Source: Duganella rivi (GTDB lineage: Bacteria > Pseudomonadota > Gammaproteobacteria > Burkholderiales > Burkholderiaceae_D). From it: 64,000 nt of DNA. Every line of letters starts with the position of its first letter. Positions within the stretch are counted from its first letter, which is position 1. The stretch spans positions 1 through 64,000 of the forward strand of contig NZ_WWCK01000005.1 in NCBI RefSeq assembly GCF_009857435.1. The letters are read 5' to 3'. The position numbers and the translations under genes were made by a program. The notes under the pieces are model-generated. The model searched no databases and had not been told where the DNA came from. It saw only the letters and a list, made by a program, of their open reading frames with translations. Positions 37,282 to 44,613 of the stretch are shown here, piece after piece.

Positions 37282-38456
37282 TGAACACACTTTATTTGCC
37301 TAAGCGACTTTCGCGTCGCGGCTTCATCCACGCGGCGGCTGCGGCTGCGGGCGCCTCGCTGCTGCTGCCGGCATCGCAGGTACTGGCAGCGCCGGTGGCC
37401 GGCGACCTGTCCGGCCTGCCGGGCGTGGGCCCGGTCGGCGCCGGCGGCAAAACGCCGCTGGTGTTCGGCCACCGCGGCGCCAGCGCGCTGCGTCCCGAGC
37501 ATACGCTGGCCGCCTACGCCAAGGCGATTGCCGACGGCGCCGATTACGTCGAGCCGGACTTGGTCAGCACCAAGGACGGCGTGCTGGTCGCGCGCCACGA
37601 AGCCTTCCTGAGCGAAACCACCGACGTCGCCAGCCATCCTGAATTTGCCGGCCGCAAGACCCGCAAGACCATCGACGGCGAAACGCACGAAGGCTGGTTC
37701 GTCGACGACTTCACGCTGACCGAACTGAAAACGCTGCGCGCGGTGGAACGCATCCCGCAATTCCGCCCGGGCAGCGCGCAGTACAACGGCATGTTCCAGG
37801 TGGTGACGTTTGAAGAGATCATCGACTTCGTGGCGGCCGAGTCGGCGGCGCGCGGGCGCATCGTCGGCATCGTGCCGGAGCTGAAGCATTCGACGTATTT
37901 CGCCAGCGTCGGCTTGCCGCTGGAAGAGCGCTTCCTGTCGATCCTGGCTGCGCACGACTACACCCGCCGCAACCCGGTGGAAATCCAGTCGTTCGAGATC
38001 GCCAACCTGAAATACCTGCGCGGCAAGCTGGGCCGCCGCGCCAACCTGCGCCTGATGCAGCTGGTGATCGGCGAGAACGTGCGCCCGATGGACGTCGCGG
38101 CAGCAGGCGGCGCGCTGACCTTCGCGCAAATGCTGACGCCGGCCGGCCTGCGCGACATCGCCCAGTACGCCGACGTGGTGGCGCCGCCAACGCGCGCCAT
38201 CATCCCACTGAAAAAAGACGGCACGCTGGCCGAGCCTGGCTCGCTGGTGGAGGACGCCCACAAGGCCGGCCTGCGCGTGGAGCCATGGACGTTCCGTCCC
38301 GAGAACAAGTTCCTCGCCGCCGACTTCCGCAGCAACGCCGGCGACTTCGCGCGCCACGAAGCCGGCTCCATCGCCGAGATGAAACGCTACATCGCCACCG
38401 GCATCGACGGCTTCTTTACCGACGACCCCGCCCTGGGCCGCGCCGCCCTGGGATGA
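37281..38456 (+). CDS. Tat-exported glycerophosphodiester phosphodiesterase (GlpQ-like)
   Basis: A 391-residue periplasmic enzyme that splits glycerophosphodiesters into glycerol-3-phosphate and an alcohol. The N-terminus has a twin-arginine signal (LSRRGFIHAAAAAAG, cleavage near VLAAP, about 38). Catalytic and metal residues: H64 and R65 (FGHRGASALRPEHT), E91 and D93 (YVEPDLVSTKDG) and H106 (LVARHEAF). The later part has EIQSFEIANLKYL and the closing IDGFFTDDPALG. Length and residues fit the periplasmic GlpQ branch. The ATG overlaps the receptor stop by one base. Confidence 0.93.
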   Translation: MNTLYLPKRLSRRGFIHAAAAAAGASLLLPASQVLAAPVAGDLSGLPGVGPVGAGGKTPLVFGHRGASALRPEHTLAAYAKAIADGADYVEPDLVSTKDGVLVARHEAFLSETTDVASHPEFAGRKTRKTIDGETHEGWFVDDFTLTELKTLRAVERIPQFRPGSAQYNGMFQVVTFEEIIDFVAAESAARGRIVGIVPELKHSTYFASVGLPLEERFLSILAAHDYTRRNPVEIQSFEIANLKYLRGKLGRRANLRLMQLVIGENVRPMDVAAAGGALTFAQMLTPAGLRDIAQYADVVAPPTRAIIPLKKDGTLAEPGSLVEDAHKAGLRVEPWTFRPENKFLAADFRSNAGDFARHEAGSIAEMKRYIATGIDGFFTDDPALGRAALG

Positions 38457-38671
38457 TGCGCACAGGTGGGTATAGTATGTTTTTGTACACATATTTTTGT
38501 AACCAAATATTACAATACTCACCAATTCTCACTGGGTGAAACAACTTAATTTTCCTTAAATTTCATTGCTGAAATTATATTTTCCTCGCTTTTGATAGAG
38601 AAGCCGGTACCTTTTGTTTGTGACTAAAAAGGTCACATCAAAAATCTACCAATCTTTACAAAGGGATGGAA
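38457..38671 (+). promoter_or_regulatory. AT-rich promoter region of cassette B
   Basis: The 215-base gap is strongly AT-rich compared with the flanking genes. It contains an inverted repeat GTGAC-N7-GTCAC at 38620-38636 and another AATTTC-N6-GAAATT at 38559-38576. AAAGGG (38660-38665) is the ribosome-binding site. No classical -35/-10 pair is certain. Confidence 0.4.
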
Positions 38672-39433
38672 ATGACACAAAGAGCACTCTCCTGCTGGCG
38701 ACGCGCTACCCTGAGCGCGTTGCTGGCAGCCGCTTTCTGCACCGCGCTGCCGGCCCAGGCCGGCGACGTCACGCTGGATTTCGACGATGTCGGCTACGGC
38801 TTCCTCGGCGCCGGCGACAGTTTCGATTACATGGGGCTGCAACTGACAGCCACCTCCGGCATCGGCGACGCCGAGCAAGGCGACCTGGTGGGCGCCGTCT
38901 TTGACGGCAACGATCCCGCCATGTGCATGCGCCTGAGCTGCCCGGTCGACAACCACACCCCCGGCTACTACGCCGGCCTCAACGACGGCGCCCTGGTCAT
39001 TTCCGGGCCAGGCGCCGGCTTGCAAGTCAAATCGTTTGACGCCAGCTTCATCGGCGCGTTCGAGCGCAACGGCATGATCGAGTATTACCCCGAGGTTGCC
39101 GGCCTGCTGGAAGTGCGCGGCTTCGCGGCCGACGGCAGCTACCAGTCCGAGCGCTTCGTGCTGAAGGGGCCGTACCCGGTGGGCACCGATTTCTACATGG
39201 CCCACTTCGAGACCAGCGCCGCCTTCGCCAGCCAGAACTTCACCAGCATTGCCTTCTTCGCCTACTCCTGCGACCTCGACGGCAATTGCGCCGCCTTCAA
39301 CGACAACTCCGGCCAATTTGCGCTCGACAACCTGCAACTGGGCGTGTCGGCCGTGCCCGAGCCATCGAGCGGCCTGATGCTGCTGGGCGGCCTGGGCGCC
39401 ATTGCCGCCGTGCGCCGCCGCCGTTCCGCCTAA
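38672..39433 (+). CDS. PEP-CTERM surface protein, YYAGLND family (cassette B)
   Basis: A 253-residue exported protein with signal peptide (cleavage near PAQAG, about 30). The mature domain contains four cysteines (MCMRLSC, SCDLDGNC), the motif GYYAGLND, KSFDASFIGAF and GQFALDN, and ends in the sorting signal VPEPSSGLMLLGG plus RRRRS. It is homologous to the second half of the fused protein at 26319 and to 56047-56838. ATG 38672 has AAAGGG six bases upstream. ATG 38666 is too close to that site. The subtilase gene starts 18 bases after the stop. Function unknown; an exosortase should process it. Confidence 0.88.
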   Translation: MTQRALSCWRRATLSALLAAAFCTALPAQAGDVTLDFDDVGYGFLGAGDSFDYMGLQLTATSGIGDAEQGDLVGAVFDGNDPAMCMRLSCPVDNHTPGYYAGLNDGALVISGPGAGLQVKSFDASFIGAFERNGMIEYYPEVAGLLEVRGFAADGSYQSERFVLKGPYPVGTDFYMAHFETSAAFASQNFTSIAFFAYSCDLDGNCAAFNDNSGQFALDNLQLGVSAVPEPSSGLMLLGGLGAIAAVRRRRSA

Positions 39434-39451
39434 CCTACCTGACCATTGATC

Positions 39452-42400
39452 ATGAAACTACAACCGATATTCATCGCGGTGGCCCTGTGCTGCCTGGGCG
39501 CGGCGCACGCCGACGACGTGCGCCGCCCCTACATCGTGCAACTGGCCGATAAGCCGGTCAGCACCTACACCGGCGGCGTCAGCGGCATCCAGGCGACCCG
39601 CCCGGCCGCCGGCCAGCAGCTCGACCTCAGCGCGCCCAACGTGCAGCTGTACAGCCAGTACCTGGCGCAAAAGCAGGGCAGCCTGCTGGCCACCATCGCC
39701 AACGCGCCGGTGCAGTACCAGTTCCAGCTGGCCCTGAACGGCTTTGCCGCCATGCTGACCGACGACGAGGTGCGCCAGCTCAAGGCACGCAGCGACGTTG
39801 CCGCCATCAGCGCCGACGCCCCGCGCCACCTGGTCACCAACTACACCACCAGCTTCCTCGGCCTCGACCAGGCCAACGGCTTGTGGAGCCAGCTCGGCGG
39901 CAAGCAGCACGCCGGCGAAGACATCATCATTGGCGTGCTCGACACCGGCGTGGTGCCGGAAAACCTGTCCTACAGCGACCGCCTCGACGTCAACGGCAAG
40001 CCGACCTGGGATGGCAACGCCAGTCTCGCCTACGATGCGCCGCCCGCCCGCTGGCGCGGCAGCTGCGAGTCCGGCGCCGGCTTCGAGCGCAGCTATTGCA
40101 ACAACAAGCTGATCGGCGCGCAGTACTTTGCCAAGGGCTTCCTCGATTATGCGCCGCTGGACTGGACCGAGTTCCTGTCGCCGCGCGACTCGCACGGCCA
40201 CGGCACCCACACCTCCACCACCGCCGCCGGCAACCGCGACGTGCCGGCCGAGGTCTACGGTGTCGCCATGCCGGCCAACGCCGGCATGGCCCCGCGCGCG
40301 CGGCTGGCGGCCTACAAAGTGTGCTGGACGGGCGTCGACCTGAACGGGCGCCCATTCAATTCCTGCATGGCCAGCGACAGCGTGGCCGCCATCGAGAAGG
40401 CCATCAGCGACGGCGTCAACGTCATCAACTACTCAATCAGCGGCGGCCAGACGCTGGACGACCCGGTCGACCTGGCCTTCCTGCACGCCGCCTCGGCCGG
40501 CGTGTTCGTTGCCGCCGCCGGCGGCAACGAGGGCCCGTACAACTTCACGCTGTCGCACATGACGCCGTGGCTGACCACGGTGGCCGCCACCACCCACGGC
40601 CAGCAGCAACTGGCCACCCTGACGCTGGGCAACGGCAAGCAGTACCGCGGCCTGTCGCTGAACCAGAGCGCCCTGCCGCAAACCAGCCTGGTCCTCGCCG
40701 AAGACGCCGCCCTGCCCGGCGTGGCGCCAAGCCTGGCGCGCCTCTGCCCGCTGGTCGACCCCTACACCGAAGAAGCGCTGACGGTGCTCGACCCGGCCAA
40801 GGTCAAGGGCAAAATCGTGCTGTGCCGCCGCGGCGACTACCCCGTCATCGACAAGGCGCAGTCAGTGAAAAACGCCGGCGGCGTCGCCATGGTGTTGCTG
40901 GACAACAGCCAAGGCGGCTTCCTCGCCAACTACGTGCTGCCGACCCTGCACGTCTCGCTGGAAGACGGCACCGCCATCACCGACTACGCGCGCAGCGGGC
41001 GCGGCATGGCGGCGCTGTCGGCCTTTGCCCACGTGAACGGCGCCGCCCCGGCGCCGATGGTGGCCGAATTCTCCTCGCGCGGCCCGAACTCGCTGGACCC
41101 GAACGTGCTGAAGCCGGACCTGGCGGCGCCGGGCGTCGACATCCTGTCCGGCATCGCGCCGGAACTGAGCGAGGAGCAGCACGCGCAGGTGGCGGCCGGC
41201 ACGCTGAAGTCGCCGACGCCGTGGAGCTTCTGGGCCGGCACCTCGATGGCCACGCCGCACGTGGCCGGCATCGCCGCGCTGCTGCGCCAGCAACACCCGG
41301 ACTGGTCGCCGGCCGCCATCAAGTCGGCGCTGATGACCACCACCCGCCCGACCGTGGCCGACAATGTGACGGACAACCGCTCCTCCGCGCCGTTGGGCCC
41401 AGGCGGACCCAGCGGCACCCTGCCGTGGGGCCAGGGCGCCGGCCAGATCGTCCCCAACAGCGCCACCGATCCCGGCCTGGTCTACGATCTCGGCAGCGCC
41501 GACTATGCCAAGTACCTGTGCGGCCTGGGCGTGACGGCGCAATGCGGCAGCGGCAGCATCATGGCCTACAACCTCAACCTGCCGAGCCTGACGGCCGCCA
41601 ACGCCGGCTACGCCATCACCCTGAGCCGCAAGGTCACCAACGTCGGCGCCAGCCGCGCCACCTACAACGCCAGGGCCAGCCTGCCCGGCTTTGACGTCAC
41701 GGTGAGCCCGGCCACGCTGACGCTGGCGCCGGGCGAGAGCGCCAGCTTCAACGTGGCGCTCAAGCGCACCACCGCGCCGGAACGGCAGTGGCAATACGGC
41801 GCGTTGAGCTGGAGCGACGGCAGCCATAGCGTCACCAGCCCGCTGCAGGCCAGCACCGGCTACCTGATCGACGCGCCGACGCCGGTCGTCGCGGAAAAGG
41901 CCAGCGGCTTGCGCGCGCTCAGCGTCTACACCGGCTACAGCGGCAAGCTGGCGACCACAGTGGGCGGCATGAAACCGGTCAGCCGCGCCAGCTACGAGGT
42001 GGCGCAAGCGCCGTTCAACTCGGTCGACACCAAGGAACAGATCGTCGCCGCCTGCAATGCCGGCCAGGCCGGCGTCAGGGTGATTCCGGTCGCGATCCCG
42101 GCCAACACCCTGGCCGCGCGCTTCGAACTGTTCAACCGCGATACCGGCGACGGCGGCAATCACGACCTCGACCTCGCGGTGTTCGGCGTCAACGGCGCGC
42201 TGATGGAACTGAGCGCCAAGCAGGGCTCGGACGAGAGCATCACCCTCAACAGTCCGCTGGCCGGCACTTACCGCGTGTGCGTGATCGGCAACTGGATCGC
42301 CAACAACCGCAGCACCGGCTTCCAGCTGTCCTCGGCCATCGTCACCCCGGCCGACAACAACGGCACGCTGAAGGTCACGCTGCCGACCAAGGTGTACGCG

Positions 42401-42598
42401 GGCGCCTACGCCACGGTGGGCGTCAGCTGGTCGGGACTGGCGCCGCAGCAGCGCTACTTCGGCGTACTGCAGTTCGCCGACGGCGCCGGCACGGTCGGCA
42501 GCACCACGGCGGTCAGCATCGATACCGGCAACCCGGTACCGCTGCCGCCGCCGCTGAGCAAACAAGTGCGCACCCAGCGCCTGAAAGCCCCTCTTTAA
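39452..42598 (+). CDS. Exported S8 subtilase, plant cucumisin-like architecture (cassette B)
   Basis: A 1048-residue secreted serine protease with the same plan as the cassette A enzyme. Signal peptide 1-20 (GAAHA), I9 propeptide, Asp164 (GVLDTGVVPE), His250 (GHGTHTSTT), Asn359 (AAGGNEGP), PA insert (KGKIVLCRRGD, about 450-520), Ser598 (AGTSMATPH), fibronectin-like domain (SRKVTNVGASRATYN) and C-terminal beta domains ending DTGNPVPL. ATG 39452 is preferred over an in-frame TTG at 39446. The sequence differs enough from A and C to be an old paralogue. A third gene, a PEP-CTERM protein, follows 12 bases later. Confidence 0.94.
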   Translation: MKLQPIFIAVALCCLGAAHADDVRRPYIVQLADKPVSTYTGGVSGIQATRPAAGQQLDLSAPNVQLYSQYLAQKQGSLLATIANAPVQYQFQLALNGFAAMLTDDEVRQLKARSDVAAISADAPRHLVTNYTTSFLGLDQANGLWSQLGGKQHAGEDIIIGVLDTGVVPENLSYSDRLDVNGKPTWDGNASLAYDAPPARWRGSCESGAGFERSYCNNKLIGAQYFAKGFLDYAPLDWTEFLSPRDSHGHGTHTSTTAAGNRDVPAEVYGVAMPANAGMAPRARLAAYKVCWTGVDLNGRPFNSCMASDSVAAIEKAISDGVNVINYSISGGQTLDDPVDLAFLHAASAGVFVAAAGGNEGPYNFTLSHMTPWLTTVAATTHGQQQLATLTLGNGKQYRGLSLNQSALPQTSLVLAEDAALPGVAPSLARLCPLVDPYTEEALTVLDPAKVKGKIVLCRRGDYPVIDKAQSVKNAGGVAMVLLDNSQGGFLANYVLPTLHVSLEDGTAITDYARSGRGMAALSAFAHVNGAAPAPMVAEFSSRGPNSLDPNVLKPDLAAPGVDILSGIAPELSEEQHAQVAAGTLKSPTPWSFWAGTSMATPHVAGIAALLRQQHPDWSPAAIKSALMTTTRPTVADNVTDNRSSAPLGPGGPSGTLPWGQGAGQIVPNSATDPGLVYDLGSADYAKYLCGLGVTAQCGSGSIMAYNLNLPSLTAANAGYAITLSRKVTNVGASRATYNARASLPGFDVTVSPATLTLAPGESASFNVALKRTTAPERQWQYGALSWSDGSHSVTSPLQASTGYLIDAPTPVVAEKASGLRALSVYTGYSGKLATTVGGMKPVSRASYEVAQAPFNSVDTKEQIVAACNAGQAGVRVIPVAIPANTLAARFELFNRDTGDGGNHDLDLAVFGVNGALMELSAKQGSDESITLNSPLAGTYRVCVIGNWIANNRSTGFQLSSAIVTPADNNGTLKVTLPTKVYAGAYATVGVSWSGLAPQQRYFGVLQFADGAGTVGSTTAVSIDTGNPVPLPPPLSKQVRTQRLKAPL

Positions 42599-42610
42599 AA
42601 GGACCATACC

Positions 42611-43378
42611 ATGAAAGCACATACTTTTTGCGCGGCCATCCTGGCGGCATTGACCACACTGGGCGGCGGCAGCGCCCACGCCCTGGCGCCGGCGACCGTG
42701 GATTTTTCTCACGACATGCAAGGCTGGAAAGGCGGAGGCGCTGCCGGAGTGCCCAGCAGCGGCATCGATGCAGCGCTCGGCAATGGCAGCAACGCCTTAC
42801 ACATCGACGGCGCCGCGTCGTCATTTGAACTGAGCACCCGCACCAACGCCAGTTTCCTCGGCGATTACAGCGCCATGAAGTCGTTCACCTTCAGCCTCGA
42901 CATCTCGGTGGCCGAAATCGCCGACGGCTTCCCCGGCGGCTGGCCGATGCGCCAGCAACTGATCCTGGAGCTGCGCGACCACGACAAGCCCGGCGACGTC
43001 ACCGCCTACTCCAGCGTGTGGTACTCGCTGGGGGTGATCGGCGATGGCCTCCCGGCCGACCAGCACTTGTCGGTCACGGTGCTCGACACCAGTTCCGGCA
43101 CCCTGCCGGCTGGCTGGAACGGCTATGGCGCGTTCGACCAAAACTACGAGTCGCACCTGCCCTACGGCCAGAGCTTTGCCCGCATCCTGAAAGATGTCGA
43201 TGAAATGGCGATCGTCTCCATGCGGCCTGACTCGGTGCAGGGCACTGTGATCTACTACAATCTGGCGATCGACAACATCAAGGTCTCGGCAGTGCCAGAA
43301 CCGGCCAGCTACAGCATGCTGCTGGCCGGCCTGGGCCTGCTCGGCTGGGCCGCCCGCCGCCGCGTCGTGCAGCAGTAA
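42611..43378 (+). CDS. PEP-CTERM surface protein, different family (cassette B, third gene)
   Basis: A 255-residue exported protein: signal peptide (cleavage near AHALA, about 25), a beta-rich domain beginning ATVDFSHDMQGWKGGG and resembling carbohydrate-binding-like jelly rolls of PEP-CTERM proteins, and the sorting signal VPEPASYSMLLAGLGLLGWA with ARRR. It lacks the YYAGLND and QF-DN motifs of the other family, so it is not a duplicate of 38672. It shares the operon with subtilase B. Confidence 0.87.
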   Translation: MKAHTFCAAILAALTTLGGGSAHALAPATVDFSHDMQGWKGGGAAGVPSSGIDAALGNGSNALHIDGAASSFELSTRTNASFLGDYSAMKSFTFSLDISVAEIADGFPGGWPMRQQLILELRDHDKPGDVTAYSSVWYSLGVIGDGLPADQHLSVTVLDTSSGTLPAGWNGYGAFDQNYESHLPYGQSFARILKDVDEMAIVSMRPDSVQGTVIYYNLAIDNIKVSAVPEPASYSMLLAGLGLLGWAARRRVVQQ

Positions 43379-43385
43379 GCAACCG

Positions 43386-43414
43386 GGCCGCGCGCGCCGG
43401 CGGTGCGCGCGGCC
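43386..43414. terminator. Strong GC hairpin between convergent genes
   Basis: A 10-bp perfect stem GGCCGCGCGC/GCGCGCGGCC with a nine-base loop separates cassette B from the heme operon. There is no T run, so its efficiency as an intrinsic terminator is uncertain. Confidence 0.55.
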
Positions 43415-43421
43415 TGCCTGA

Positions 43422-44603
43422 TTAACGGCTGGCCTGCTTGGCGGCATCCAGTGTGGGCAGGGCGGCGGTCAGATCAATCCACGCTTGCGGCACCGGTTTC
43501 TCGCGGCTGCGCACGCCGAAGAAGCTCACTACTTCGTTGCCGTCCTTGTCGTAGAACTCGACGTTCACCACGCCCGCGCGCTTGACCACGTAGCCGCTCA
43601 CCAGCGCGCTATCACGCAGGTGCAGGTTGAACTCGGGATCCAGCACGTTGAAGTAGCCGCCCGCCTCCTGCACCTTGTTGATCTTGCCGCTGAAGATCTG
43701 GATGGTCGATTCATTGCCCAGGAAGGCCATGATTTCAACCTGCTGCTTGGCCGCTTGCTCCAGCAGTTGGCGCACAGCTTGCGGCGCAATGCGCTGCACT
43801 TTGTCGACCGGGCCCAAACGCATGCCTTGCTCACGCGTCACGCCGAACTCGGTCAGCAGACGGTTGAACTGGTGCACGTCGTTGATTTCGTTCCACGCCT
43901 GCTGGAATTCTTTCACGTCCACTGCGCTGTCGGCCTTCGGCGCTTTTTTAGCCGGCGCCGCCACCACGTTCAGCTCGGCGCTTTGCGATGGATTGCGGAA
44001 GTCGGCCACGATCTTGTCGAACACGGCCACGCCTTCGTCGCTCTTCACGTAGACCTTGTGCGCGGCGTTGCCGCTGGCGTCGAAGAATTGCAGGCTGCGC
44101 GATACCGCGCCGTCTTTGCCCGGCTGCACCACGGCAAACGCGTACTTCCAGTTTTTGAACGTGAAGCGCAGGTCGATCTCGCCACCGAGGTAGCCGCCGG
44201 CGATGTTGCGCATGCGCGCTTCGCGTTCTTTCTCCTTGTCCGCATCGAGGCCGGTGATCGGCTCTTGCGGCTTCATGCGCGTTGCCACGCCGGTGCGTTC
44301 GAGGATGGCGTTTTCGTTGCGGGTCATGGCCATGACCTTGCCGAGATCGAGCGCGCGGCGCATGATTTCGCGCGGCACGTTTTCGCCTTCCTGCAGGCGG
44401 GTCACGGTCTTGCCGATGCCGTTGGCGGCCAGCAGTTCCGCTTCCGACACGTTCAGCTTGGCAGCGGCGTCGCGCAGCGCCAGCTTGGGCTGTTCGGTGC
44501 GCAGCGCTTCATAGCGCTCGGTCAGACTGGCTGCGCCCGCCGGCAACGACGAAATCAGCAGGGCGCCGCTCAGCGCCAGGGCAAATCGATGGTGGGGTTT
44601 CAT
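43422..44603 (-). CDS. HemS/ChuS/HmuS-like heme protein with a signal peptide
   Basis: A 393-residue member of the hemin-degrading/heme-trafficking family, which normally works in the cytoplasm. Family hallmarks: LRDAAAKLNVSEAELLAA, the duplicated beta-sheet core around FTFKNWKYAFAV, and the conserved NDVHQFNRLL (His244) with FGVTREQGMRLG. What is odd is the first 25 residues, MKPHHRFALALSG... ending PAGAA, a clear Sec-type signal. This suggests a periplasmic heme-binding role instead of cytoplasmic heme breakdown. It is the second gene after the heme receptor (ten-base gap), probably under the same Fur control. Confidence 0.87.
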   Translation of the reverse strand: MKPHHRFALALSGALLISSLPAGAASLTERYEALRTEQPKLALRDAAAKLNVSEAELLAANGIGKTVTRLQEGENVPREIMRRALDLGKVMAMTRNENAILERTGVATRMKPQEPITGLDADKEKEREARMRNIAGGYLGGEIDLRFTFKNWKYAFAVVQPGKDGAVSRSLQFFDASGNAAHKVYVKSDEGVAVFDKIVADFRNPSQSAELNVVAAPAKKAPKADSAVDVKEFQQAWNEINDVHQFNRLLTEFGVTREQGMRLGPVDKVQRIAPQAVRQLLEQAAKQQVEIMAFLGNESTIQIFSGKINKVQEAGGYFNVLDPEFNLHLRDSALVSGYVVKRAGVVNVEFYDKDGNEVVSFFGVRSREKPVPQAWIDLTAALPTLDAAKQASR

Positions 44604-44613
44604 GGCTAGCTCC

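Noticed and set aside
34891..37290. 799-codon minus-strand frame over the TonB receptor
   Set aside because: It is an antisense shadow. The receptor plug and barrel motifs read clearly on the plus strand.
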